Shown: positions 12,240 through 25,919, counted from the stretch's first letter. The stretch is 64,000 nt of DNA from Eriocheir sinensis (GCF_024679095.1 NC_066520.1:11897209-11961208), one strand, 5' to 3'. Notes: generated by a model from the letters alone, not told the origin. Numbers and translations: made by a program.

Positions 12240-12763
12240 AGATCTTGCAAGGCGGTGAGGGGCGAGGAAAAAAGAGGAAGAGGAGGGGAGAGAAGAAAAG
12301 AGAAGTGAGAAACGATAAAAGATGAGAAGAGAAGAGGAATGAAGAGAAAGGAAAAGAGAAGGAAACAATAAAAAGAAGAAAAAGAGAGAAAGGGAATAGT
12401 AAGGAAAAGAAAGAGAAAAGAGGAAAGAAAAAGAAATGCGCAAAAAGTAACGAAAGAATATAGAGAAAGGAGACAAGAAAAGAAAAGGGAAAAGAAGACA
12501 TGAGAAGAAAAGAGAAGAAAAGAAGAGGGGAGAGGATAAAGAGAAGAGGAGAGGAGAAGATAAGAGAGGAGAAGAGAGGAGAAAGACAAAAGAAGAGAAG
12601 AGAGAAAAAAAGAAAAGAGAAGAGAAAGGAAAAGAAGAGTGAGAGACGAGTGAGGCTTAATAGAGAAGAGAGAGTCAGGACGGGGCATGAGACGAAATGA
12701 GGAGATGGACAGAGGCAGTTAAGGAGGCATGCAAGGAGGAGGAGGAGGAGGAGGAGGAGGAGG
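12240..12763. repeat. Purine tract (AGAAG-rich) ending in (GAG)n
   Basis: About 460 bp of nearly pure purine on plus, with irregular AGAAG/GAGAA words, then (GAG)n at 12733-12763. Minus frames of 156-262 codons rich in Ser, Phe and Leu are artefacts of the tract. Confidence 0.9.
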
Positions 12764-12816
12764 AAGATGATGATGATTATGAAGAACGAAGGAGTTGGAG
12801 GAAAGAGCTTGAGGGG

Positions 12817-12949
<133 letters not shown>

Positions 12950-13254
12950 AAAAGGGGTGCCGGCGGGAGAGGGGCGAGGGGGGGCATCCAGCAGCCACCC
13001 TCCCCCGGGCTCTCCTTCCCCGGTGGGCCTCCTTACACTCGTCTCATTAGGACACAAAGGCTGACACGACCAGCAGCAATTACTTGGGAAGGGTTATTAG
13101 CATGTCTAACCCTCCCTCCTCCCCACCCATCCCTCCCCTTCCCTTCTCTCCACCTTCCCCTCCCCTCCTCTCCCTACTCCCGCCTCTTAAACACAAGCAT
13201 ATTACTCAATCTTCGAGGACGTCCTACACTCTCTCCCCACCTCGAGGTAATGGT

Positions 13255-14527
<1,273 letters not shown>

Positions 14528-15039
14528 CTCATTCCTTATCGCGCCACAACTCAGAACATGAACAATACCCGCCACACGGCCCGTTATCGCGGCGAGGGAT
14601 AACAAAGTGTTCTGGCCGAGGTTATCTCCGGCTGGTTATCGCGGGTCGAGGTTCTATCACGCCCCGTCAGCCGCTATCGCCTCCCCCGCGCCCCGATCTC
14701 CGGCCAAGAGTAGGTTTCACGTTCGGAAGAGAGCGTGGTTTTGCGACATAAGGGCTCCGTGAACGATCTTTTGCAGGGTCGGAGTGTCTTAGTGTAAGTC
14801 GGCACCTCCATCATCGTCTCTCCGTCCAGTTCGTTGTCTTGGGCGTGACGGAGAACGAAGAAAGCGGAGGACGGTAATTAATCTTTTGCTTGATTGCCTG
14901 GGCTTGCTGGTGGTGGGTGGTGGCGGGTTCATACAGAAAACTCTTCCACTTGAGATATAGGAACTTGGACTGGCATAATCAAAACGAGGAATAGAGGGTC
15001 GGCCCACAGGAACCAACTTGGAGAAAAGGCCGGGTAGTG
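14528..15039. other. GC-rich unique sequence, no supported gene
   Basis: Contains repeated GTTATCGC-like words at 14577-14650, such as CCGTTATCGCGGCG and GGTTATCGCGGG. I recognise no coding frame. The 92-codon minus frame at 14789-15067 runs into the adjacent transposon relic. Confidence 0.35.
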
Positions 15040-15343
15040 TTAAGCTTGGATTCTTACATGTTGGCATATCAGTTCGCCTGTTTAAAAAGCCTCACGTATA
15101 AGTTTTTGTGATTTTCATGGACTGTTTTGTGATCGTAGAGGTAGTTTTACATGGCTTCTTCACCTTGAACGGATAAATCACCTCTAAAAACCGGGTTGAT
15201 CTTCTCTACAGCCTTTGAAAATAGTCTTAATAGAAGCCCGATACGTTTAGTCTTAATAGAAGCCCGATACGTTTAGTCTTAACAGAAGCCCGATACGTTT
15301 AATCTTAATAGAAGCCCGATACGTTTAAGAATATTAACCTTAG
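15040..15343 (-). mobile_element. TIR element, copy A (inverted), with internal 26-bp tandem expansion
   Basis: Read on the minus strand this aligns over its whole length with the copies at 15340, 33275 and 57908. Shared blocks include the CCTTTGAAAATA region, a GGTAGTT/AACTACC block and the degenerate terminal inverted repeats. It starts at TTAAG (15040) and ends near CCTTA. Removing three extra 26-bp units leaves about 229 bp, matching the 227-228 bp of the other copies. It is non-autonomous with no transposase. Superfamily is unknown; TTAA or TA duplications are possible. Confidence 0.75.
15225..15328. repeat. 26-bp tandem repeat, four units, inside TIR element copy A
   Basis: Units of 26 bp start at 15225, 15251, 15277 and 15303 (TCTTAATAGAAGCCCGATAC plus six bases) with at most one or two changes. 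The expansion is absent from the three other copies, so it arose after this copy's insertion. Confidence 0.97.
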
Positions 15344-15567
15344 GATGGTATTTTCAGACGCTTCCGCCTCTCACATTAACTATATTTTCAAAGGCCAAAA
15401 AGAAGACCAGTCGGGTACCAATGAGTGTTTCCTTAGGTTCATGATACAGAAGTAGGGTTAACTACCACCAGGGTCATAGAACTACACATGGAAATGCCCA
15501 AAACTCCTACGAAATCTTTGTTAAATATGCGAGCTTGGGCGCCTAAGTTTTAAGAATGTGGCCCTTA
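15340..15567 (+). mobile_element. TIR element, copy B, head to head with copy A
   Basis: About 228 bp. Diverged copy of the same family, starting TTAGGATGGTATTTTCAGACG and ending GAATGTGGCCCTTA. The internal AGGTTCATGATACAGAAG block matches AGGTTCATGGTACAGAAG at 58001. It abuts copy A in opposite orientation, so 15040-15567 is one large imperfect palindrome. Confidence 0.85.
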
Positions 15568-16279
<712 letters not shown>

Positions 16280-18679
16280 CATAAGAACATAAGAACACAG
16301 AAACACAAGGAGAATGGAAGAGGACGAGTGGCCTACACAGGGCAGCCTCAGGATCCCCCCTAATACTCACGATGGGTGAGGTGTAGTTTCAGGGGCACAG
16401 GTGGAGGCTTGATCCTCGTTTTACCGGCGGTACTAGGCACGGCACCAGTAACCTGTCACCTTACTGCACCCACACCTCACTCCACCTGTCATGCGGACAT
16501 TAACTGTTGCTTTACTCCATTGTTAACTTACGCTACCTGCAATCTAGGTTGTGGGGGAGAATAATATGAATTTAGGTTGACGTCTTGCTGCAGTCTGTCT
16601 GAAAACATACGAAGAAGGGTCAGTATAATCTTATATCCCTGAAATACTTATCCAATGAAGACTTGAAGCTATTGATACTCTGTGCGCTAACAACTGACGG
16701 TGGGAGTCTATTCCAGTGATCGACGACTCTATTATTGAAAAAACTTTAGCGCACCAATGTGTTACATCGGTTTCCCTTTAACTTCATACCGTTGCTGCGT
16801 GTTATTGTGTTAGTGTCTCTCTGAAATAGACTATCTGGGTTAATATTGTCGAATCCATTAAGGATTTTGAACACTTCAATTAAGTCCCCTCTTATCCTTC
16901 GCTTTTTTAGGGAAAACATATCTAAACGCTTTAAACGCTCGTCATATGGCAAGTTTCGGAGCGCTGGAATTTGTTTGGTTGCTCGTCGCTGTATCCTTTC
17001 TAGCAAAACTTGATCTTTGATATAGTTCGGTGACCAGAACTGAACGGCGTATTCTAGGTGTGGTCTTACAAATACTAAATATAATCTCTTCATAAATTCG
17101 GGTGATTTATAATCAAAGTTTCTTGAGATTAGTCCTAACATCATACTGGCTTTTTTACTCGCTGCAGAACATTGATCACTCATTTTAAGAGTGTTACTGA
17201 TAATGACACCAAGATCCTTTTCTTGTTTTACTTCGCTGAGCTCATGTCCTTGAATCTGATATTTAAAGTTAGGATTTTTTTCACCTATGTGCATTACTTT
17301 ACATTTATCTACGTTAAAACTCATTTGCCATTTTTCGCTCCAGTCGGCAAGTCTTATTAAGTCTGATTGAATCTTTTCGCAACTTTCACTGTTCATTACC
17401 GTACCTCCTAATTTGGTGTCGTCGGCGAATTTGGCTACTTTTGATAGAATATCAGTTTCTAAGTCGTTCACGTAAATTATGAATAGTGTTGGCCCCAGGA
17501 CCGAGCTTTGGGGCACGCCACTGGTGACGGGTTGCCAATCCGATGCTTCACCATTAAGAACTACACGCTGTTCTCTGTCGGTGAGCCAGTCATGAATCCA
17601 CGCACATAGATGGTCGTTAATACCGTGGGAACGCAGTTTAGAAATAAGTCTAACGTGAGGAACTTTATCAAACGCCTTCTGAAAATCTAGGTAAATTACG
17701 TCATATGGGCTTCGGGCGTCCCAACATGAATAAACATCGTTGAAAAAAGTTAATAGGTTGGTAAGGCAAGACCGATTACTACGAAATCCGTGCTGACAAT
17801 CAGTTATCAAATCATTTGTTTCAAGGAAAGTGATCATTTTATCCCTGATCATTTTTTCGAATAGTTTAATTAGGACAGACGTAAGGCTGATGGGACGATA
17901 ATTACTGGCTTGTTTCTTATCTCCTTTTTTAAAGATCGGGGTAATGTTGGCCTTTTTCCACTCGAGAGGCACACTGGCCTGTGCTAATGACTTGTTGAAT
18001 ATTAATGTTATGGGTAATTCTAGCTGTTGACTACATTCTCTCAACACGCGAGGAGATAAATTGTCGGGGCCCGGAGATTTATTTGGATCTATTTTCTGCA
18101 GGTACGCACGCACTTCGCTGATGTCAATGTCGGTCAATGCAAGCTTATGTTCTTCAGGGCCTTGAAAAATTTTCTTCGGGGCTTGAATCGATGTCATGTT
18201 CTCTTTTGTAAACACGCTACTAAAGGTTGAATTTAGGACCGACGCCATGCCTTTATGATCACTAATCGTATTGCCACTTAATAGGAGTGGGCCGATATTA
18301 TTTTTAACAGTTTTTTTGTTTCTTATGTAACTGAAAAATAACCTGGGATTTTTCTTAGCATCGAGTGATATTTTCATCTAATATTCGCGTTTCTATTTTC
18401 TGATTTTCCTTTCGCATTCTCTCTTGACATTGATGTAATTAGTATGATCCTGTGAATTATGTGATAGTTTATATTTCTTATACAGTTTTCTTTTTTCGAC
18501 GATGATTTTTTGTAGGTAATTATTCATCCACAACGGTTTTTGATTATCAGTCCTTCGTGGCTTGAGTGGAATGAATTTATTTACACTCGCAGTGATTTGT
18601 GCAGTAAAACGATTATACATTTCTTGAACGCTGACATTGTTGAGCAAATGATTCCAATTTACTGAAGCCAATTCTCTTT

Positions 18680-18680
<1 letters not shown>
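16280..18680 (-). mobile_element. 5'-truncated CR1-like non-LTR retrotransposon (LINE)
   Basis: The minus-strand element ends in two TTCTTATG-type 8-base units (about 16280-16297), a tail style of CR1-superfamily LINEs. It holds about 320 bp of 3' untranslated sequence and a reverse transcriptase frame. The endonuclease half is missing: homology begins in the linker upstream of the RT domain, and the element stops exactly at a (GA)n array (18681). No target-site duplication was found; the array may have replaced the 5' junction. Clade assignment within CR1/L2/Rex1-type LINEs is inference. Confidence 0.9.
16620..18671 (-). pseudogene. LINE ORF2 reverse transcriptase, dead copy with three in-frame stops
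   Basis: In functional elements this protein copies LINE RNA into DNA at a nicked target. The frame covers 684 codons with no frameshift but has stops at 18393-18395 (TAG), 18378-18380 (TAG) and 16746-16748 (TAA). The longest intact piece is 543 residues (18377-16746). In it I see KSPGPD (100-105), NYRPISL (159-165), QHGFR (195-199), YLDFQKAFDKV (229-239, catalytic Asp 231), GVPQSSVLGP (287-296, where Gly usually stands at 291) and FADD (317-320, catalytic Asp pair). The C-terminal signature NRVVDHWNRLP lies past the TAA stop, and the natural stop is at 16620-16622. Each premature stop is one base from a sense codon. Residues before 18671 (Lys-Arg-Glu-Leu) continue the frame up to the GA array. 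Confidence 0.93.

Positions 18681-18755
<75 letters not shown>
18681..18755. repeat. (GA)n array at the LINE 5' truncation point
   Basis: About 75 bp of GA directly abuts the first LINE codons. Confidence 0.97.
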
Positions 18756-18758
<3 letters not shown>

Positions 18759-18870
18759 GCACCACGAGAGGGCATCCGGTTATCAACAATTATTAGAAGT
18801 TGATCACCACCATCAACGACAAGTGTTTGAGTGTTTACAGTTCCATACACACTACACTATAAAGAGCTGC

Positions 18871-18871
<1 letters not shown>

Positions 18872-18955
<84 letters not shown>
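18872..18955. repeat. (CA)n array
   Basis: About 84 bp of pure CA. Confidence 0.97.
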
Positions 18956-18957
<2 letters not shown>

Positions 18958-19375
18958 CAAACAAAACACACACGCCTTTGAGATATAAAGGAAAATAATA
19001 ATAAAGGCAGCAAAGTCCCCGGCACGGTGGAGCGGGCCAATCTGCCCCACGCTGGCCTCGCCGTAATGAAACAGTGAACCAAGGGCCGGAGTTACTGAAG
19101 CCCGAGACACCAGCCAGGTAGCCGGCACAGGCAAGAATCAGACTGGCTAATTAAATCCGTCAGGTCGGCTTTGGCTAGCGACCTGTACCTGTTGGAATAA
19201 AAGCCACTGTCGGGGTGGCTTGGCGCTGGCTAGTGCAATTAGACCGCTTCACCTGGCCTCGGCAAAGCTCCCCTCGCCATACTAATGCCAGCGGGGCGGC
19301 GCAGGTGAGTGATTGAGGCATAAAAGTGTACAGCCGGGCCGCGGCGTTTCGGTGTGTGGCGGCGGAAGGAGAGGG
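18956..19375. promoter_or_regulatory. Unique island with TAATTA and E-box words; possible regulatory DNA
   Basis: GGCTAATTAAATCC (near 19146), CAATTAGACC (near 19236), CACCTG/CAGGTG words and GGCATAAAAG (near 19317) sit in repeat-free sequence. A CAG|GTGAGT donor-like word lies at about 19302. No coding frame is supported. Regulatory function is inference from motif density only. Confidence 0.2.
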
Positions 19376-19740
19376 AGAGGGAGGGGGAGGAGGGAGAGGG
19401 GAATGACGTGAGCGAGGTGACTCTTTTGTGTGTTCTGCGGAGGAGGAGGAAGAGGAAGAGGAGGAGGAGATGGTGGTGGTGGTGGTGGTGGTGGTGGAGG
19501 TGACAAAGAAAACGAAGCAGAAGATCGGTAGAGCACAAGAGGAAAGAAGAAAAAAAAATCAGTGAGAAAAAAAAGAAAAGGAGTGTCAACATAAAATAAG
19601 AATGAGGTACGGGAGGACAGTTGACGGAAAAAATAATACAGAAATAGAGTAGGAGGATCACATGAACAGCAAGTGAAGTAAGAAGGAGGATCACAAGACC
19701 ACAAGTGGAGAAAGAGAAGAGGGACGAGTAGGAGGAAAGG
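19376..19740. repeat. Purine-rich tract with (GGA)n and (GGT)n
   Basis: GAGGGAG-rich sequence, GGA units at 19440-19470, GGT units at 19470-19498, then A/G-rich sequence. Minus frames of 176-196 codons (Pro/Ser/His/Leu) are compositional. Confidence 0.8.
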
Positions 19741-20078
19741 TGGGAGGGGATATTGTATGGGCGGCAGCCTAGGTGGAGGTGGCTGGCGAGGTCTTTCAGC
19801 GCACCGCGGCAAAGCTTCTTATCGCTCACAGTATTTACGCTGCCGCTTCGCCGTCGCCGCCGCCTACGTGGGCCGGGGGGTGCGGGGGGGGGGTGGAACC
19901 TTCATCCTCCGGCAGGCAACTCTAACAGGCACTTGCGATGTTTCGGTTCGTCTGTTATTATTCTGTTCTTTCGCGTCTTGGCGGTGATTGCCTCGTTGGG
20001 AGGGGCTTAGGGCGGCTGTTTGGCTGCACGCGAAAGACTCACCGTCGAAAAGAAAGGCACAAAGAGAACCTGAAGCAT

Positions 20079-20081
<3 letters not shown>
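19741..20081. other. GC-rich unique interval, no supported gene
   Basis: CpG-rich around 19795-19905. Frames on plus overlap each other and run into the following repeat. Confidence 0.3.
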
Positions 20082-20675
<594 letters not shown>

Positions 20676-20679
20676 CTGG

Positions 20680-20945
20680 TGGAGGTGTTGGCGGTGGTGG
20701 TGGTAGTGGTGGTGGTGGTGGTGGGAGTGAGGGTAAAGGTAGCAGAAGTGGTGGTGGTAGTAGTAGGGAGGGTGGTTGGGTATGGTGGTAGTGGTGGTGG
20801 TAAGGGTGATGCATGGTGGTGGTATCGCTAAAGGTAGTGACGGCACAGATACATAGATTTAAAGCTCGTGCTGAGAAATATGGTGATGGCAGGGGAGGCG
20901 TTTCAACAAGTGGGGCACGGTGCTGGTGGTGTTGGTGGTGGAGGA
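20680..20945. repeat. Degenerate (GGT)n/(AGT)n tract
   Basis: GGT, GTA and GTG trinucleotides recur irregularly, densest at 20690-20825. Confidence 0.8.
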
Positions 20946-21588
20946 AATACAAAAATGAGAATTCAACAAGAAAAGTGGATGTGGTGAAAAAAGGGAAAAT
21001 AGTGACAATGTTCTCGCCATGGTGTGTACAAGATATTGATTAAAGGGGGGGGGGGAAGAGCTGTCAGGAAAAAAACGAAAAGTGTGGATGGCGATGTACC
21101 AGAAACCTCTTAGGGTAAAAAATATAAGGAAAACATATGTATGACACTTAGGTTATGAGAAAGAAAGAAAATATATTAAAAAGAATGAAATTACTCGAGA
21201 AATAAGTTTTGTAAAGAGAAAACTGAATGCAAATCAACAAAGAAGAAAGAAATGCTACAGAAACATAAGAGATGAAAACATGACGTGATAAGAGATGAAA
21301 GAGGGAGAGAAAAGATACATTGAAGAGTTGCGAGGATGAAGGAGAAAGAAGGCAACAGGGATGCTTGGAGGAGAAAAGGAGTGAGGGAGAGGAGGAAAAA
21401 ACACGAGGAGATGGAGGAGCACAAAGAGAAGAAGAAAAAGGAGTAGGAAGGATGAGGAGAGTTGGAAGAAAGAGGAGCGGGCAGCACTGCGCCACCACCT
21501 CAGCAACTAGCCACAATAATGTCCACCACTGAGTGACAAGCGAGCACCCACCCAGCGCCCACTCCACGGCAACGACGAACTGGCAAAC
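20946..21588. other. A/G-rich sequence, no gene
   Basis: Purine-biased sequence (G run at 21046-21055, AGAAAG-rich 21150-21480). Ser/Leu/Phe-rich minus frames are compositional. Confidence 0.4.
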
Positions 21589-21786
21589 ATGTGCTCTGCT
21601 TCTACTGCCCTTTGTCCGTCTGTCTGTCTGTGTGAATGTCTGTCTGTGTGAAATATGTGCTCTGCTTCTACTGCCCTTTGTCCGTCTGTCTGCCTGTGTG
21701 AATGTCTGTCTGTGCGAAATATGTGTTCTGCTTCTACTGCCCTTTGTCCGTCTGTCTGTTTGTGTGAATATCTGTCTGTGAACCTT
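21589..21786. repeat. 66-bp minisatellite, three units
   Basis: Units begin at 21589, 21655 and 21721 (ATGTGCTCTGCTTCTACTGC start) and contain internal TGTC tetranucleotides. Because 66 is divisible by three, the frames repeat as blocks on both strands (82 codons plus, up to 246 minus). I see no evidence that they are translated. Confidence 0.95.
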
Positions 21787-22740
21787 ACACAAACACCCAC
21801 ACACAAAATTATACCCTTGCACAAACAAAGTGAAAGAAACAGAAAAGGAAAGATAAATAAAGAATAGCATGGGGACCCATAAAAACACACACGGTACAGG
21901 GCAGGCCGCGGGGTCAAAAGATCAAGGCAGACAGTGAGATATAAAAGTGGCGCAGCGTCAGTAATTAGTATGAGGTTGGCGTCACTCATAATAGAGAGCC
22001 AAAAAGGGTCTTTCCGGGCAGCTGGAATCGCTGGACATGATGTGACCTTAATTGGCACAACGCTCACTGCATCCCCAAGGCCGACCCCTCCACCACCACC
22101 ACCACCACCGTCAGCCCGCCGCCACGCCCTCCCTTAATTGTTATCGCCTCACCGCTCAGGTTGTTAGCGCCTGCCGGGGAGGGCGGGGAAGGGCTCACCT
22201 CTGTATGCGCACCACCCGAGCCTCACCTGGCGTACAGAGGCAGACCACGAGCAGGTGAGTCTTTGTGTACAGGTGCATGTCAGGTGGAATGAGTGTAGTG
22301 AAAAGTAAAAGGGTGGACTATAGAGCAGGAAAGTAAGAGTGAATGAAGGGAAACTAATGAATAAAGTAAAAACAAGTGGCGATTATGGGGAATAAGAAAT
22401 GAACTTGGGTATGCCATTCATGCGTAGAACTGACAGCAAACAGAAGTAACAATAGAAACCCTTAGATTTTAGAAGTCAGGGTACACAGAATCCCAAGAGG
22501 AGAAATGGACTTGAGAGCCTTTGCCGGAGCATTTAAGGAATCCACCATCAAGGACAGAAAGAGAGTTGGAGGACGTTGGGGTCGGCCTCTGTCCTGGAGA
22601 TGACTCATAATGCTGATGATGATGATGAGGAAGGAAGTGAAGACAAAATTATGGAATGAACGAGTTGATGAGGAAGCAGATGAAAGAGTGTGAGTGACAG
22701 TAAAGGAAAGAGAAGATGGGGAATGGATGAGTCAGACAAT
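21787..22740. other. Unique sequence, no supported gene
   Basis: Includes a GC-rich CACCTG-containing patch (22080-22255) ending in CAG|GTGAGT, a donor-like word at about 22255. The stretch at 22470-22630 ends in (GAT)n and has a short frame resembling the Gly-Arg-Pro-rich tail of some LINE proteins, which is too short to call. Confidence 0.3.
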
Positions 22741-22749
22741 ATCGAGTAC

Positions 22750-23090
22750 AGTTGGTGGGTGAGTGAGTGAGTGGGTAATGGAATAAGAGTGAATGAGTGA
22801 GTGAATGAGTGAATGAATGAACGAATGAATGAATGAAAGACTTATAGAATGAAAGAGTAAATGAGTGAGTGATTGAATGAATGAGCGAATGAATGAATGA
22901 ATGAATGAATGAACGAATGAATGAATGAAAGACTTATAGAATGAAAGAGTAAATGAGTGAGTGAATGAATAAATGAGTCAGTGAATAGCAAGTGCGTGAG
23001 CCAGTGAGTGAGTGAGGGAATGAGTGAGTGAGTGCATGAGTGCGTGAGTGAATGAATGAGTGAAAGAGTAAGTGAATGACTGAGTGTCTG
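22750..23090. repeat. Degenerate (TGAA/TGAG)n array with 92-bp internal duplication
   Basis: Tetranucleotide repeats dominate. The non-repeat word GAAAGACTTATAGAATGAAA occurs at 22835 and 22927, showing a 92-bp segment was duplicated within the array. The Ser-Leu-Ile-His minus frame is repeat translation. Confidence 0.92.
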
Positions 23091-23468
23091 TCTGACTGAT
23101 GGACAAAAAAAAAAAAAGACTTCCAAAAGAGGAACAAACAAACAAACGAAACAAAATGAAAAAAAATCATCGCTCCGTTTATGATTATTTTCTGCACTTC
23201 CTTCTAGCCCATAACTTTCGCCGCAATATCTTTTGTTTAACTTCCTATCGCATTCTCCGTTTTCATTCTCAGTATTTTCTTCTCCACTACTTCCTCCTCC
23301 ATGCGCTCTTCCGCCCTCCTTCACCTCCTCTACTTCCTCCTTATCCTTCATTCCCACCTCCTCCTTCCTCTCCTCTTCACGTATCGCCTCTCACTTGCTT
23401 CTCTCGAGTGACTCTCATCCGCTCCTCGCCCTTCCATTTCGCTCATTTCCTTTCTCCATAATATACTA

Positions 23469-23470
<2 letters not shown>
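23091..23470. other. Pyrimidine-rich sequence, no gene
   Basis: Short A-runs, then C/T-rich sequence with CCTCC words. Confidence 0.4.
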
Positions 23471-23530
<60 letters not shown>

Positions 23531-23626
23531 GCACCATCCTCAATAATTATTCATCACCAACAGTATTTCTCTCGCTAGTCCTCCTCCTCCTTCTCCTCCT
23601 CCTCCTCCTCCTCCTCCTCCTCCTCG
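23471..23626. repeat. (CT)n-(CA)n and (CTC)n arrays
   Basis: CT at about 23471-23508 passes directly into CA to 23530. A CTC array occupies about 23578-23626. Confidence 0.95.
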
Positions 23627-23956
23627 TCTTCCTGCTCCCGGCTCGCCATGCACGCCCACCTCCCACTGAATATTCACGCCGGATGAATCTTGCATGAGGC
23701 CCGTGAGTATGACCAGCGCGGCGTGACGTCACACTCGCTAGGGCGCGGCGTGAACCTGGCCACCCACAGGCTTCCTTCATTCTTTTATTCATGGCCTAGT
23801 TTGTTATTCATTACCTCCAGGCACGGCTATACGGCGGCGCTCCCCTGCCTACCTATGTGCCGCCCCCGCCCCCACCCCCCCAGAACACCGCCCTTCCCTG
23901 TAGCGAGCCTCGAGGTGTGCCTAAGGATTGTGGTGGTGGTGGTGTTTGGTTGTGGT

Positions 23957-23957
<1 letters not shown>
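23627..23957. other. Unique GC-rich interval, no supported gene
   Basis: CpG-containing sequence between arrays. No recognisable coding frame. Confidence 0.3.

Positions 23958-24011
<54 letters not shown>
23958..24011. repeat. (GT)n array
   Basis: About 53 bp of pure GT. Confidence 0.97.
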
Positions 24012-24013
<2 letters not shown>

Positions 24014-24475
24014 AGTGGTGCACACAAAAGACGAGTCTCCTTCAGCTTTTCACGCGCCTCCAGTAATTTCTTTTGGGTCATTCGCCTCGTGTCCCCCTTC
24101 AGCGCCCCTCACGCCCTCTTCTCCCCTTTTCTTCCTCCCCTCTCTGCCTACTTTTCCTCCCCTTTCCTTAAGATGCCTCCTTCTTCTATTTTTTCCACTC
24201 TTCTCTTCATCGTCCTCTTCCTCCTCCTTCAGATATCGTAGCTCTTCTCTTTCTCCTTCCACATTTCCATCCCTTCACCTTCCTTCTCTATCAAAGTTTC
24301 CTCCCCTCTCTTCCCTTTCTTCTTTTTTTCCTTTATACTCGTCATCTTCGCTCTCATCTTTTTTTTTTTATATCCCACCCCATCTTTCTTTACACCTTTT
24401 TCCTTTCCGTTTGCTTCCCTCCTCCTCCTCCTCCTCCTCCTCCTCCTCCTCCTCCTCCTCCTCCTCCTCCTCCTC
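24012..24475. repeat. Pyrimidine-rich tract ending in (CCT)n
   Basis: C/T-rich sequence with CTTCCTCC words, then pure CCT at 24419-24475. Confidence 0.85.
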
Positions 24476-24536
24476 CCCCGCTGCCTGTTGCACCATCAGC
24501 TAATTAAGGTGGCCGGGGAGCAACGAGACCCTGTTA

Positions 24537-24540
<4 letters not shown>

Positions 24541-24574
<34 letters not shown>

Positions 24575-24640
24575 GCTCTTTCTTCTTTTCTTGGTAATTC
24601 TTTGTGTTTATCCGTTTTCTTTTTTACATTTTCTTTCTCT
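24541..24640. repeat. (CT)n array with attached dispersed repeat, copy 1
   Basis: A CT run (24541-24571) is followed by about 65 bp beginning GTGGCTCTTTCTTCTTTTCT. This matches sequence directly after the CT array at 52863 (ATGGCCCTTTCTTCTTTTCT), with similarity continuing through TTGGTAATT and TTATCCG. The array and flank therefore belong to one dispersed unit. Confidence 0.8.
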
Positions 24641-24842
24641 ATATATTTTGGAGTCAACTCTTATTACTTCCTTACGAAACTTTCCTCACTTTCCGATAGA
24701 CTCTCTCTCTCTCTCCCTCCCTGCTTGGCGCCCCTCCCTCTCTGCAACCCGAAGATCCTGTTGCAAGGTACACACGCTGGGAGGGACCCGCCTGATGGAA
24801 ACCCGACCTTCCCTCCCTCTCTTTGCCCCTTTCCTTCTTTGT

Positions 24843-25377
<535 letters not shown>

Positions 25378-25439
25378 CCCTTTAAAAAAACAAAAATCAA
25401 GACTCGAGGATTTTTTCACCAGAATTTCTCCTTCACCTG

Positions 25440-25620
25440 TGGCGGCCGAAGTCATAATTAGCGGAGTATAATTAGACGCTGCTAATGAGGACCCAATAAT
25501 ACGCGCTATACCTGGTCTGATTAACGTGCGCCGCGGCATTTTCGGCATGAGACAGCGAGTACCACGTCATTATAATGTTAATTAGCAGACGCAGCACACA
25601 CCTGGCAGGTAACATTCGGC
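25440..25620. promoter_or_regulatory. Cluster of homeodomain-type sites; candidate enhancer
   Basis: Repeat-free island with TAATTA at 25455-25460, 25469-25474 and 25579-25584, further TAAT cores, and an E-box CACCTG at 25599-25604. TAATTA is the core bound by many homeodomain proteins. Function is inferred only from motif clustering. Confidence 0.25.
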
Positions 25621-25696
25621 CCGGGAGAGAGGAGAGGAAAGGATAGGAAGGAAGGATTGGTGAGGAGGAGGAGAGAGAGTGAGAGAGTGACTGCGA

Positions 25697-25701
25697 GTGT
25701 G

Positions 25702-25746
<45 letters not shown>
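25697..25746. repeat. (GT)n array
   Basis: GAGTGT units pass into about 38 bp of pure GT. Confidence 0.95.
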
Positions 25747-25747
<1 letters not shown>

Positions 25748-25919
25748 GGATGGAGAGCAGAGCAACATCAAACATCTGAAACCAATGTGGACAAATTCGT
25801 GGAGGCTGACGGAGGCTGGAGGAATGAGAGGCATGACAGGAAGGGGGAAGGGGGGTCAAGGAGGGGGTAGGGGGGGTGACAGGGGTGGCAGGGGACGGGC
25901 ATGCAGAGAAGGCTGAGGA

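Noticed and set aside
15225..15328. CRISPR-like array
   Set aside because: The four 26-bp units are directly contiguous with no spacers, and the context is a eukaryotic transposon.
16746..18377. Treating the 543-residue reverse transcriptase as an intact host gene
   Set aside because: It lacks the endonuclease half, is cut by in-frame stops on both sides of the long piece, and ends in a LINE tail. It is a dead retrotransposon copy.
21148..22067. Possible repeat protein with TDRRTKGSRSRAH blocks
   Set aside because: The blocks are the complement of a 66-bp minisatellite built from TGTC repeats. The in-frame periodicity follows from 66 being divisible by three.
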